A stretch of DNA of 64,000 nucleotides from Rosistilla carotiformis (GCF_007753095.1 NZ_CP036348.1:1798001-1862000), one strand, 5' to 3'; shown: positions 1 through 9,170, numbered from the stretch's first letter. The notes: generated by a model from the sequence alone, not told the origin. Program-made: numbers and translations.

Positions 1-1263
1 GGCCGCGGGTAATTGTTTCGTCTCTTTGATCTTTGTTTCCGCAGCATGCCATGCGGCGATCTTCCCCGCTGCATCGACCGCCATCAAAACGGCTGCCCCT
101 TCGATTGGCACAACAAGATGCAATACCGGCTTGTCTCCCATCGATTCGGTGACCGCTTTGAAGGACTCTCCCTCGGCAACCCAGAACGTGACACCACCAC
201 TCTCGTCGCCGGTGACCAGACGGCCGTTGCGATCCCAGGCCATCGAAGCGATTTGTTTTTCGGAGGTCAACGTCACGGCTTCCGCCGCATCGGACTTCAC
301 GATCCGCAGTTCTTGTTGCCACGCGATCGCAGCGGTCTTGCCGTCGACAGCAATCGCTGCCACCACGGCGGGAGCCGCGTCGCCAGCAAACGCCTCGGGC
401 AATGCGATCTTTTGATTCCACTGCCACGCCTCGGATCCAATCGCCGCGACTTGCACATCGCCCTGCTTTGTAAAGTTGGCAACCTGAGTTCCTGTGCGAT
501 CGATCGCCAACGACAAACTGGCCGCCGGATCGAAGCTTGGCAACGCAATCGCTTGCGGAGGGTTCATCGTCCACGTTTTCACGTTTCGGAAACCGGCCGA
601 GACCAAGCGGTTGTCGACTGGCGAGAAGGCGAGGTCTTGGACAAAATCGAGGTGCGGCGGAGTCGGCTTGCCCGCTTCGTCGACGCTCGACAACTCAGCG
701 ATCGGTGTCGAAGAGCTTTTACCAAAAACGCGGATTTGATTGCCAAAGCTGGCTGCCGCTAGACGACCGTCGCCCGACATCGTCGACGCGTAGACGGTAC
801 GCAGATGCGCGGGCAATGCTTGCCATTCGTATTTCACCATGCCTGGATTGGCAACGTCGACCTTCGCGCCTTGATCGATCCAACGCTTCAACAACGCCAA
901 CTCCATCGGATTCAGCGGTGCCGCGCCAACTTCGTTGTCTTCCGGCGGCATGATCGGTTCATCGATGTGAGCGGCCAGGGCAAACAATCGACTGGTGTCT
1001 GATTTTCCCGCGACCAACAGCTCGTCGCTGTCGCTGGCCAACATTTTTTCGACCGATTCCAGATTCACACCGCTCTCGTCCCGACTGGCATTGTGACACG
1101 CGACGCAGTTCTTCTTTAAGACCGGGAAGATGTCGGTGCTGTATTTGACCTCGCGGTCCTCCGGTAATTCAGCAACCGGCAACTGTGCCGACGCGGTGAG
1201 CCCCGAAATGCATGGATAGGTCAAAACCAGCGTGCAGATTGCACGAGCAAAGCGTCTGTTCAT
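1..1263 (-). CDS. planctomycete-type cytochrome c / WD40-like repeat protein (3' end cut by window)
   Basis: Reading leftward from an ATG at 1263, the frame stays open to base 1, so the C-terminus lies outside the window. The protein opens with a signal peptide (MNRRFARAICTLVLTYP...) and then a haem-binding CVACH motif near residue 51, inside the usual context for planctomycete cytochrome c domains (an 'IFPVLKKNC' lead-in and a later 'MPPEDNEVG' stretch whose Met can be the distal haem ligand). The rest consists of degenerate beta-propeller repeats of WD40 style. Such proteins are abundant in Planctomycetes and are presumed periplasmic or outer-surface redox or scaffold proteins; the substrate is unknown. 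The call is firm for the architecture and open for the function. Confidence 0.85.
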   Translation of the reverse strand, partial: MNRRFARAICTLVLTYPCISGLTASAQLPVAELPEDREVKYSTDIFPVLKKNCVACHNASRDESGVNLESVEKMLASDSDELLVAGKSDTSRLFALAAHIDEPIMPPEDNEVGAAPLNPMELALLKRWIDQGAKVDVANPGMVKYEWQALPAHLRTVYASTMSGDGRLAAASFGNQIRVFGKSSSTPIAELSSVDEAGKPTPPHLDFVQDLAFSPVDNRLVSAGFRNVKTWTMNPPQAIALPSFDPAASLSLAIDRTGTQVANFTKQGDVQVAAIGSEAWQWNQKIALPEAFAGDAAPAVVAAIAVDGKTAAIAWQQELRIVKSDAAEAVTLTSEKQIASMAWDRNGRLVTGDESGGVTFWVAEGESFKAVTESMGDKPVLHLVVPIEGAAVLMAVDAAGKIAAWHAAETKIKETKQLPAA

Positions 1264-1469
1264 AGCGTTTGAGTGTGCTGAGGAAGCTGAGGCGGGGAAG
1301 GGTCGTGCTGTCGATTCACGATCGACCGACAGGAAACATTCTAGTCGACGGCGCCGGTTGGGTCTGCATTATGACACTGAAAAGTTATCGGGCCGGCGGA
1401 ATCATCGTACCCGTGGCGTCGCCGTCAATTCCGAGCTGAAAAAACGGGCAATCGAGCTGGCGATACCTT

Positions 1470-3470
1470 CTATTGCGGCGAAGGTGATTCAGGGAAAAAC
1501 ATCGCGTCGACCGAGACTTGCCCCTGTTCGGAATAAAAACGTGTCAAAAGTTGCTGTAACTGGCGGTTCGAAAGTTTTCCAGCTGCCGCATCGGCGAACC
1601 ACTGCGGATGATCCGATTTCAGATTCGCCAGAACCTCCGTCAACCGAGCTGCCTCTTCGGGGGGAGCCTTCGCTGGCACGCCTTGAGCGGTCACCAAGGT
1701 CATCGCATCGCTGAACGCCTCGGCCTGCGTGTCGGCGATTGCATCCAAGTTCTCGACGATCGTCGCCACGCGTCCGGCCACGACCAGATCGATCGCCGGG
1801 CTGACATCGTTGACTTGGGCAAGTGCTGCCCGAACCCAGCTGTAGTCGCTGCTCAGTTCGGCCAGTTGCTGCCGCAACCGCTGCGCCGAGGTCTCGTGCA
1901 TTTGGAACTCCCGTTCGGAGATCCTTCGGGCGAATTGATCGTAGACGGCTTCGCGAATCTGATTGTCGGGAGCGTACATCGGGGGCCGGGCGCCGACGAT
2001 TTGCAGGTCGGGCGAAAACAGCGGGCCGCTGGGAGAAAGGAATTCGGTCATCGTCAGCCCCAGCGATTCCAAATTCTCGCCGCAGCGATCGTTGATCGGT
2101 CGTTCGACCAACGGAAACAGCTGCTCCCACGACACGCCCGCCTCCTGGGCGCACAACGCCAAGAATCCGGCGCAATAGGTGCGCACGGCATCGTCGGGGC
2201 GGTCGACAATCCCGCGTTGCTCGTGAACCAACGCGGTGTTAAAGGTCAGATCAAATTCGGAGGTTCGACCGGCCAGCTTCGCTGCGACGCGTCCCATGGC
2301 TGCCGCCGATTTGGGATCGCGATGACGCAACACGACCCAGTGCAGGCTGGTCGAGACAAATTCGTCGGCAGTATCGGCTTCGATTTTGGTGCCGGTTTCC
2401 GGAAGATCGACGATCACGATTCGGCGAATGCCCGCGTTGTCGGTCACCTCTGCAGCGATTCCTACATGTGTGAATAAGCCCGGGGAAAGATCGGTGAAGC
2501 GATTGTAAGGCGATGGATTGCGTTGCAAGACCCAATCGCCAGCTTGGATTTCCACAGGCCCCCAGCGGAACGTTGCGCCTTGGACGCCGTGTTCCGCTAG
2601 GCTGGCGAGCCACGGCATCAGTTCGATCCGCAGTTGTTGATCTTCGACCGACAGTGATTGCGTTTTCATCTGTTCGAGTTCGGCCAACAATTCCGCCGGC
2701 GTCAGGCGATTGGAATCGGTCAACGAGGCTTGGGAGATCCCGATCGTTCGCAGCGTATTCAACAGATGCAAACGCAGCGCATCGGGCGTGTGAGGCCAAC
2801 GCAACAATTCGTATAGCGACGCGGTGGCATCGATCTCGTGAGTCGATTGGATCAGACGCACCAACTGCATTCGCGTGGCATGATCAAACGGCTGCACCTT
2901 GCTGGTTGCCGGGGGCTGAGCCAAGACGAACGCAATTGCTGGAGCGACGATCCCCACTTGATACTGTTGCGCCAGGCCGATCAGTCGGGCGACATCGCGC
3001 CGCGGCAGGCGGCGTACTGTCTGGCGAGTGTGTTCTCGCGTCGCGAACCGCAAGCGTCCCGAGAAGTCGACCCAGGCGGAGATTGTTTTTAAGAAGGTGG
3101 CCGCCGCCGGGCGGGCCTCGGGGGAATCGGCGGAAGCCCCGATCGGACCACTCAGTTTCCAAAGCGCATCGACACGTTGCCGCGTGGCGGCATTGAGTGC
3201 GAAGATCTGCTGTGCTTTCGCCAACAGCGACGACGCATCATCGTCGGCATCGAACTCGACAGCATCCCACTGTGTCTCCAGGACCGCGGTCAGGTGCTCC
3301 TGAAGCGCTGAGGGATCGGTCTGCAGCAACGACTGCCAATTGGCAGGCACCTCGGGCAACACCAGATCGCGCGCCGCAGCAAACGGGCCGAACCAAGCAA
3401 CACTCAGCAAAGCAAAGGTGAAAATCGGAAACGATCGGCGCGACCGGTCGTCGGTAGGAACAGATTTCAT
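1470..3470 (-). CDS. exported protein with YiiX/YaeF-like permuted papain (NlpC/P60-fold) domain
   Basis: I chose the ATG at 3470 rather than the upstream one at 3509, because it begins a clean signal peptide (MKSVPTDDRSRRSFPIFTFALLSVAW) ending near 'AAA'. The central part (about residues 300-450) resembles the permuted YiiX-type cysteine peptidases: a 'GDWVLQ' strand, 'FTHVGIA' carrying the probable catalytic His, and 'YCAGFLALCAQEAG' carrying the probable catalytic Cys. The N-terminal half is helical and unassigned. Relatives act on peptidoglycan-type amides or lipid-linked substrates; here the substrate is unknown. It lies 206 bp upstream of the cytochrome gene on the same strand and is divergent from msrA. 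Confidence 0.7.
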   Translation of the reverse strand: MKSVPTDDRSRRSFPIFTFALLSVAWFGPFAAARDLVLPEVPANWQSLLQTDPSALQEHLTAVLETQWDAVEFDADDDASSLLAKAQQIFALNAATRQRVDALWKLSGPIGASADSPEARPAAATFLKTISAWVDFSGRLRFATREHTRQTVRRLPRRDVARLIGLAQQYQVGIVAPAIAFVLAQPPATSKVQPFDHATRMQLVRLIQSTHEIDATASLYELLRWPHTPDALRLHLLNTLRTIGISQASLTDSNRLTPAELLAELEQMKTQSLSVEDQQLRIELMPWLASLAEHGVQGATFRWGPVEIQAGDWVLQRNPSPYNRFTDLSPGLFTHVGIAAEVTDNAGIRRIVIVDLPETGTKIEADTADEFVSTSLHWVVLRHRDPKSAAAMGRVAAKLAGRTSEFDLTFNTALVHEQRGIVDRPDDAVRTYCAGFLALCAQEAGVSWEQLFPLVERPINDRCGENLESLGLTMTEFLSPSGPLFSPDLQIVGARPPMYAPDNQIREAVYDQFARRISEREFQMHETSAQRLRQQLAELSSDYSWVRAALAQVNDVSPAIDLVVAGRVATIVENLDAIADTQAEAFSDAMTLVTAQGVPAKAPPEEAARLTEVLANLKSDHPQWFADAAAGKLSNRQLQQLLTRFYSEQGQVSVDAMFFPESPSPQ

Positions 3471-3871
3471 GGGCGGAGCGCATTCGCGGGGGGAGATCCA
3501 AAGCATCATTACCGTCTATGCTAATCCGCCCGCGCCGAGGATTCTTGGTTCTGGCGAGGGAACACGATCGGCAAACAACGTTTCTGCGTTTTATACGGCC
3601 TTCAATCGGGAGTCTTGCCGACTTTCTCGCTTCCGACCAGACATCCGTCTGGTTGTCGCGGACGACTGGCTAGGAAAGGGGGGCACGAGCCCAGGCGTGA
3701 TGCCTATCGCGTCCGACGCCTAGAAAACCGGACTCGACGCCGCGAGCGTGTCGACGGCGAAATTCTTCGTCAGGGCACCCGTCGACTCGAAACCGGATCG
3801 GGTATACTAAACGGTTCAGCCGGGGTGAGATCGTCGGCCTCGAAGACCACAGAAATGGAGACAATCCCACG
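3471..3871. promoter_or_regulatory. divergent intergenic region with candidate msrA promoter
   Basis: No gene was found in this 401-bp stretch between two divergent genes. On the plus strand a TATACT hexamer at 3803-3808 could be the -10 box for msrA, with a weak GTCGAC-like -35 at 3781-3786 (16-bp spacer). A Shine-Dalgarno-like TGGAGA at 3856-3861 sits 10 bases before the msrA ATG. The hexamers and spacing are visible; promoter activity is inference. Confidence 0.35.
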
Positions 3872-4519
3872 ATGCGTAATTTAATCATGATGGCGGTGAT
3901 GGTCGCGACGACGGCGGTTGCCGTTGGTGCGGATGAACCGCAGGAAAGCAGCGAAGCCACAGCTCAAGCGGCGACCGGCGAGATGCAGATCGCGACCTTT
4001 GGCGCCGGGTGCTTCTGGTGCGTCGAAGCGGTTTTTCAGCGGCTCGAAGGGGTTGAGAAGATCGTCTCGGGCTACATGGGAGGCAAGGTTCCTCACCCCA
4101 CCTACAAGATGGTCTGCACGGGGCGCACCGGCCACGCCGAGGTTTGCCAGATCACGTATGATCCGACCAAGGTCAGCTTCGATACTTTGTTGGAAGTGTT
4201 TTGGAAAACGCATGACCCCACGACTCGAAACCGTCAGGGAAATGACGTCGGCACGCAATATCGCAGCGTGATCTTCTATCACAACGATGAGCAGAAAGAG
4301 TTGGCGACGAACTACAAGCACAAACTGAACAAAGCGAATGCGTTTCCCGGTGGTCCCGCAGTCACGGAGATCAGCGCCGCGGAGGTCTTTTACCCCGCCG
4401 AAGACTATCACCAGAACTACTTCAACCAGAATCCTGGCCAAGGCTATTGTCAGTTTGTTGTCGCTCCCAAGGTGAAAAAGTTCCAAGCGATCTTCGGCGA
4501 CAAAGCGAAGAAGGAATAA
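3872..4519 (+). CDS. msrA: peptide-methionine (S)-S-oxide reductase, exported form
   Basis: MsrA reduces methionine-S-sulfoxide in proteins. The catalytic GCFWC motif is present at about residues 46-50, followed by the family blocks 'VVSGYMGG'-like (here IVSGYMGGKVPHPTYK), 'GHAEV', 'DPT..NRQGNDVGTQYRS' and 'YHQNYF'. A second Cys occurs near the C-terminus (GQGYCQF), which could act as resolving cysteine. A signal peptide of about 20 residues (MRNLIMMAVMVATTAVAVGA) indicates export, whereas many MsrAs are cytosolic. This would place methionine repair in the periplasm. The gene stands alone between a divergent neighbour and a convergent one. Confidence 0.95.
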   Translation: MRNLIMMAVMVATTAVAVGADEPQESSEATAQAATGEMQIATFGAGCFWCVEAVFQRLEGVEKIVSGYMGGKVPHPTYKMVCTGRTGHAEVCQITYDPTKVSFDTLLEVFWKTHDPTTRNRQGNDVGTQYRSVIFYHNDEQKELATNYKHKLNKANAFPGGPAVTEISAAEVFYPAEDYHQNYFNQNPGQGYCQFVVAPKVKKFQAIFGDKAKKE

Positions 4520-4550
4520 GAGCGCGCGCCGCTTTGGCGTCGTCGGCGAG

Positions 4551-4575
4551 GGGCGGTTCCAAAACGGAACCGCCC
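4551..4575. terminator. perfect 10-bp hairpin between convergent genes
   Basis: The arms GGGCGGTTCC (4551-4560) and GGAACCGCCC (4566-4575) are fully complementary with a 5-base loop. The hairpin lies 32 bp past the msrA stop, before the convergent enolase-superfamily gene. A second stem follows at 4615-4622/4635-4642 (AGCGTCCG/CGGACGCT). There is no clear U-tract, so these are terminator-like hairpins rather than textbook intrinsic terminators. Confidence 0.5.
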
Positions 4576-4660
4576 GCTGGATCGAAGGCTATCTCACATC
4601 TGCGGCAAACCGACAGCGTCCGTTGCGAATGCGGCGGACGCTCGCCCTGCGGCGGGAAGC

Positions 4661-6004
4661 TCAGTAACCGAGACCTGGGCCGTTAAGCAATCCCGTTTCG
4701 ACGGTGCCGTCGGTGATCTCGAACATCCCTGGGAACTTCTTTTCCCAGCCTTCGTTCCCGGCCGGGCAATACTGCCGACCGTTTCCTTCGATCGCGGCCA
4801 CGGTGGGAATGTGAGCGGCAAGCGATGCAGAGTGCAAGAAGTTGGCACCGATGCAGGTGAGATCCTGGACACACAGGAACAGCTTATAGTGTTGCGCCGC
4901 GGCTCCCATCAGTAATGCTTCGGCGTGTCCCTTGCAGGCTTTCAACGCGATCCCGCTGTAACCTAGTTCTCGCGAGAGGTGCAGACTTTCAAGATCGACC
5001 AACGATTCGTCGATCACCACGGGCAACATCTTCGTCACCTCGTGCATCGTGTTTTCGGGGAATCGTGCCAGATCGCGATGCGTCGGTTGTTCGACGTATT
5101 GAATCCGCCCGTTGGCATCGTCGCTCACCTTGGCGACGCCTTGGAGCATATCGATCACATACTGTTGATTGGCACAGCGTTCATTGAAATCAAGCGAGAA
5201 CCGCCAATCGGTCTTCGCCCCGCGGGAACTCTCACTGGCCACGCGGCTGACCCGCGCGACGCGGTCGATGTCCCAATCAAGATCGTCGCCTGCAAGCTTG
5301 ATTTTTAGATGGGTCAGCCCATCGGCTTCGATCCATGCTGCGAGGGTTTCGGGATGTCCATCGCCGACCGCTTGATCGACGTCGGCATCGGTCAACGGAT
5401 CCAACGCCCCGACCAGATGATAGATCGGCATACTTGCTTGCGGCTGTGGGCTGACGAATTCATCCAGATAGCGCCCGGCGAAATCATTTCCCAGATAAGG
5501 CTGCAGATCCGAATCGACATAATCTTTGCCGAGCAATCGATAGCTGCTGGTTCCCAACGCCTTGCCCTGGGCGTCGAACAACGCAGCTTCCAGCGGGCTG
5601 GCGGCCAGCAGGCAGGCCAGTTGCGGCATCGCTTCGTCCAATCCCGCCTCCTGGGTCACCTCTGCAGCGATCGGCCGCAACAGTTTCGCCAGCGTGTGGC
5701 AGATTTCCAGTGGATGCCCTTCAACCTTTGCTTCCAAAGCCGCCGCGGCATGACGTTGAGCGAGCGTTTCGATCGCAGCCAAGGTCTGGTCCGAAGAGAC
5801 AACTTGGCTTGGCCAGGACCAAGCATTTCCCATCGTCATCGAACCGAGCCCCTCGGCGCGGCGTCCGCTCTTGGTTTCCACCGTGCAGCGGACCTCCAAG
5901 ACATCGACCCCCGAGACGACACGGCCGCCGAATTTCATCGGCGTGCGATAGGGATGTTTGGAGATGTTGGTTTGAAGGTCGCAGATTCGAATATTGGAAA
6001 GCAT
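4661..6004 (-). CDS. enolase-superfamily enzyme (mandelate racemase / muconate-lactonizing type)
   Basis: The 447-residue length and motifs match the MR/MLE branch of the enolase superfamily: a 'LKIKLAG' K-x-K lysine pair at the end of the second barrel strand, metal ligands in 'SLDFNE', 'YVEQP' and 'VIDES', and a final lysine in 'GIALKACKGH'. This catalytic set supports proton abstraction next to a carboxylate (epimerase, racemase or dehydratase). The exact substrate cannot be read from sequence. The next gene on the same strand, 210 bp upstream, is a FAH-family hydrolyase, a combination that suggests acid-sugar breakdown. No signal peptide is seen, so it is probably cytoplasmic. Confidence 0.85.
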   Translation of the reverse strand: MLSNIRICDLQTNISKHPYRTPMKFGGRVVSGVDVLEVRCTVETKSGRRAEGLGSMTMGNAWSWPSQVVSSDQTLAAIETLAQRHAAAALEAKVEGHPLEICHTLAKLLRPIAAEVTQEAGLDEAMPQLACLLAASPLEAALFDAQGKALGTSSYRLLGKDYVDSDLQPYLGNDFAGRYLDEFVSPQPQASMPIYHLVGALDPLTDADVDQAVGDGHPETLAAWIEADGLTHLKIKLAGDDLDWDIDRVARVSRVASESSRGAKTDWRFSLDFNERCANQQYVIDMLQGVAKVSDDANGRIQYVEQPTHRDLARFPENTMHEVTKMLPVVIDESLVDLESLHLSRELGYSGIALKACKGHAEALLMGAAAQHYKLFLCVQDLTCIGANFLHSASLAAHIPTVAAIEGNGRQYCPAGNEGWEKKFPGMFEITDGTVETGLLNGPGLGY

Positions 6005-6080
6005 GAGCGGTCAGCGGTGGGATGGAGAAAGGGAAGGGTGAGAGGGAGGACGCGTGCGTTGCCAACGCCTGATAAATTAA

Positions 6081-6184
6081 GTCGTGGACGAGGTCACGAG
6101 TCCCCGAAATTCAGTAGTGGACGAGGTTACGAGTCCCCTGAGTTTATGAAGCGCACGAAGTCACCCGTACCACGCGTCCACGAC
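6081..6184. repeat. short direct and inverted repeats in intergenic spacer
   Basis: A 22-base motif starting GTGGACGAGGTCACGAG occurs at about 6084 and again at about 6117 with one C-to-T change. A weaker third version follows (CGCACGAAGTCACCCGT, near 6152). A perfect inverted pair, GTCGTGGACG at 6081-6090 and CGTCCACGAC at 6175-6184, brackets the block. It resembles a small interspersed repeat of non-coding type. Confidence 0.55.
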
Positions 6185-6214
6185 GCTTGCCCCAGTGCAT
6201 CGGTCGCACAGGCA

Positions 6215-7069
6215 CTAGCCTTGAACGATCGAATTCGTCAACGTGCCAATCCCGGCAATGGAGATTCGAACCACGTCACCGGCAGCCAACGTAAAGTCGC
6301 TGCCGGGAACGATTCCGGTGCCGGTCATCAGGAAGACGCCGTTGGGGAAGCTGTTGTCGCGGCCCAACCAACTGGCCAAGTCTTCAAAGCTGCGGGCCAT
6401 CTGTGCGGCGTCGGTCGCTTGTTCAAACACAACATCGTCGCCGCGTTGGATTTGCAGATCGATCGTCATCTGTTCGCGCGGCGGCATGTCGCTGCTCAAC
6501 GTGATCCAGGGTCCTAGACCGGCACATTGGTCGTAGACTTTGGCTTGAGGCAGGTACAGTGGATTTTCGCCTTCGATGTCGCGAGAGCTCATGTCGTTAC
6601 CGATCGTATAGCCAACGATCTGCATCCGACTGTTCAGCACCAACGTCACCTCGGGTTCGGGCACATTCCAGGTCGCGTCGGTTCGAATCCGCAATTCCTG
6701 TCCCTCGCCACGCACGCGGTGCGGTGTCGCTTTGAGGAACAACTCGGGGCGATCGGCGACATAGACGCGGTCATAACAGGACGCTGCCGCTTCGGATTCT
6801 TCCATCCGCGCTGTTTGGCTGCGTTTGTAAGTGACCCCAGCGGCCCAAACTTCCTGGCGGTCGATCGGTGGCAACAACTGCACGTTGTCCAACGAATGCG
6901 GATCGCGTTTGGGAAGATAATCGACCGCCGCGGGAATGTCTTTGGCGTCCAACAGATCCGACAACGCTTCGAATTTTCCAGCGGAAAGATCGAGTGCTTG
7001 GATCGAATCGCCCTCGACAATGCCTGCCGCGACGAGCCCATTGGGTTGCTTGAATTTTGCGAGTTTCAT
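6215..7069 (-). CDS. fumarylacetoacetate hydrolase-family protein, 2-dehydro-3-deoxy-D-arabinonate dehydratase-like
   Basis: The C-terminal two thirds carry the FAH fold signature: 'WNVPEPEVTLVLNSRMQIVGYTIGNDMSSRDIEGEN' with the acidic metal ligands, then 'KVYDQCAGLGPWI' and a C-terminal 'VFLMTGTGIVPG'. The pattern 'VTYKRSQTARMEES...RPELFLKATPHRV' is close to the branch containing 2-keto-3-deoxy-acid dehydratases rather than true fumarylacetoacetase. Family membership is seen in the sequence; the substrate is inferred from the adjacent enolase-superfamily enzyme, which could supply a 2-keto-3-deoxy acid. The protein is 284 residues with no export signal. Confidence 0.85.
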   Translation of the reverse strand: MKLAKFKQPNGLVAAGIVEGDSIQALDLSAGKFEALSDLLDAKDIPAAVDYLPKRDPHSLDNVQLLPPIDRQEVWAAGVTYKRSQTARMEESEAAASCYDRVYVADRPELFLKATPHRVRGEGQELRIRTDATWNVPEPEVTLVLNSRMQIVGYTIGNDMSSRDIEGENPLYLPQAKVYDQCAGLGPWITLSSDMPPREQMTIDLQIQRGDDVVFEQATDAAQMARSFEDLASWLGRDNSFPNGVFLMTGTGIVPGSDFTLAAGDVVRISIAGIGTLTNSIVQG

Positions 7070-7170
7070 GAGCGTTAGGATAGCACTTGGGGGTGGCGTT
7101 TGGGAGATGGGAAGGTTGGCAACGCAGTGCCGGGTCGAAATCGATCGCGAGCACCGCCATGCAACGACAC

Positions 7171-8199
7171 TTAAGAATCCGACTTAAGCGCCGCCGGAAT
7201 CACGTCGGCCGGCAAGCTTTCGCGAACGATTAGATCGATGATCGTCGGGAAATAAAGGATTGCCGAATAGTGATTTGCCGGGACGATCACATGATGTTCG
7301 GCGGAGATTTTTGCGGCTTTGGCCAAAGCCATGGCATTGGCGAACGGCACCACCTTGTCCTCCGAACCGGTGAACATCCAAGTCTGCTCAGGAGTTAAAC
7401 GGTGCGCGATCCGCAGCGGTTCAACTTGCTGGACCAGTTGCTTCAGTTTGTCACCGGAGTAGCCAGCATCGGCAAGCTTTTGCCGCATTTTGGCCGCTTC
7501 GTTGGTGCCATTGACCAGCAGGCTGTGAAAATCGCCACCGGCTAACGTGATGTAGACCTTATCAAATCCGCCGTCCAAGCTACCAGCCAGCGCCGCGACA
7601 AAACCGCCCAGACTTGTTCCTTGCAATCCGATATAGCTTGTGTCGACGTCGGGCAAAACGGCGATGGCATCGCGACCGCGGCGGACATCCACCACCGCTT
7701 GCCGCATCGTCGTGACCACATCTTGATTCTCCGGTTTGATCGATCGGTCGCGGCGATCGCCATAGTGGGGCAAGTGGATCAAGAACGCATGCACGCCGTA
7801 CAACGATAGGGTCTTCGCAACTAAGCGGCCCACCGTCATACCCGATCCCGATTCGTGCGCAACCAGTACGGCGGGCCGATGCAGTACGTTGCCATCTTTA
7901 TCTTTGGCGACATACCATTTCATGGTCACCCGGTCATTGATCGGGTTGCCGGTATCAAGAGGTGACGGGAATCGGACGCTCCGCAGCGTCGCGTCGTCGC
8001 TTTCTAATTGGACGTCAAACGCGGCGTTCTGCCAGGCAAAACCGCGTAAGCAGTCCGCGGCGTCGGGGCTGGGATCGTCCAACGCGGCCAACGAATCCCG
8101 CGCGGGAAAGGTCTTCTGCGAGCCGACTTCCTGGGCACTCGCCAACGTCGTCATCAATGACATCGCAAACGTAATCGCGATCCGAACCGGTCCCAGCAT
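7171..8199 (-). CDS. exported alpha/beta hydrolase of dienelactone-hydrolase type
   Basis: After a signal peptide (MLGPVRIAITFAMSLMTTLASA) the protein shows an alpha/beta-hydrolase core: strand and oxyanion region 'PAVLVAHESG', nucleophile elbow 'GTSLGG' (Ser about residue 198), acid 'GSEDKVVPF' and a terminal 'NHYSAIL' that provides the His. The length (342 aa) fits acetyl-xylan-esterase or dienelactone-hydrolase-like planctomycete proteins. The substrate is not assignable. It lies between the FAH gene and the FtsQ-like gene on the same strand, with no obvious operonic link. Confidence 0.8.
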   Translation of the reverse strand: MLGPVRIAITFAMSLMTTLASAQEVGSQKTFPARDSLAALDDPSPDAADCLRGFAWQNAAFDVQLESDDATLRSVRFPSPLDTGNPINDRVTMKWYVAKDKDGNVLHRPAVLVAHESGSGMTVGRLVAKTLSLYGVHAFLIHLPHYGDRRDRSIKPENQDVVTTMRQAVVDVRRGRDAIAVLPDVDTSYIGLQGTSLGGFVAALAGSLDGGFDKVYITLAGGDFHSLLVNGTNEAAKMRQKLADAGYSGDKLKQLVQQVEPLRIAHRLTPEQTWMFTGSEDKVVPFANAMALAKAAKISAEHHVIVPANHYSAILYFPTIIDLIVRESLPADVIPAALKSDS

Positions 8200-8267
8200 C
8201 TAACCTTCTCCCGCTTTGATATTTCGGCGCCAAAAAACGAAGCTATCGATTGCGCCGCAGCACAAGA

Positions 8268-9170
8268 TTAGCGTCGGGCAGGGTCGGCTGCCAGCGGTTG
8301 CGCGACATGCAGATCGTTCAAGCTTCGATTGGAATCTTTCAGCAAGGCTTGCAGTTTAACCGATGCGTGGGGTTCGTTGTTGAGTTCTTTGCCAGGAGCA
8401 CTCCCCCAGACGATTTGCTTGCCGTTCTTCATGACGAGGTTCAACAACTGCGGCCGCTCGTCGTGCGGCGCACGTTGGGTGATCGTGATCGCTTCGATTC
8501 CCAAGGATTCCCGATACGGGGATAGAAGCATGGCCAATAATGCCGCATCGGCCACCTTGGTGTCACCAAACTTCGATCCCACACCGCTGATGGGATAGGT
8601 ATCGCGTTGGACGATGATGTGGATGTAATTGAGCGTGTCGGCGCGGGAGAAATCATCGGTGGGCAACAGCACACTATGGCCATCCACTGGAAAAAACGAC
8701 ATCCCATCGACCTCCGGATGCCGGCTGACGACTTTGACCATCGCCACGGGGCGGCGGTAGGCGACGTGGACGTCGACATTTCCGGTCGAGGTCTTTTGCA
8801 CTCGGCGAACACTTTCAACCCAAGGACTGGTGGCAAATGCGTTGGCAATCTGCGCGGTCGCTTGCAAATCCATCAACGAGACCTTCGTCAAGTCGGTCGC
8901 TCGAAAGACCGATTCGATCACATTCGAACGAATGTAGTCGGGTGGCGGAGAAATCTGAACCTGTTCAATGTTCAACGCGTTGTAGCGACGGTTGATTTGG
9001 TCGGCACCCCAACGATGCCACGCCAGATAGCCTCCCGTCACAAGCAGCACCGGCCAAAGAAACGCCAGTGCGGCGGGAGCCTTGATCGCGCCTCTGACAG
9101 CACTACCGAAGGTCGATCGGCTAGGGGCCGGCGCTGTCGGCTTTGCTGGTTTTTGCTTCTTTCCGCCCAT
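8268..9170 (-). CDS. FtsQ-like single-pass membrane protein with POTRA domain
   Basis: The topology is that of FtsQ/DivIB: a short basic cytoplasmic tail, one membrane segment at about residues 33-50 (ALAFLWPVLLVTGGYLAW), then a POTRA-like region ('LNIEQVQISPPPDYI...') and a beta domain containing 'SPWVESVRRVQ...VAYRRPVAMVKV', the equivalent of the FtsQ 'PWV-x-V-x-V-R...ER-x-PVA' block. It follows the murB-like gene by 40 bp on the same strand, the order expected for a remnant of the division/cell-wall cluster. Planctomycetes lack FtsZ, so the role in division is uncertain. The call rests on topology, motif and context. Confidence 0.65.
   Translation of the reverse strand: MGGKKQKPAKPTAPAPSRSTFGSAVRGAIKAPAALAFLWPVLLVTGGYLAWHRWGADQINRRYNALNIEQVQISPPPDYIRSNVIESVFRATDLTKVSLMDLQATAQIANAFATSPWVESVRRVQKTSTGNVDVHVAYRRPVAMVKVVSRHPEVDGMSFFPVDGHSVLLPTDDFSRADTLNYIHIIVQRDTYPISGVGSKFGDTKVADAALLAMLLSPYRESLGIEAITITQRAPHDERPQLLNLVMKNGKQIVWGSAPGKELNNEPHASVKLQALLKDSNRSLNDLHVAQPLAADPARR

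Noticed and set aside
5309-6517. 402-codon plus-strand frame spanning two minus-strand genes
   Set aside because: It runs antisense through the enolase-superfamily gene, the repeat spacer and the FAH gene and has no domain.
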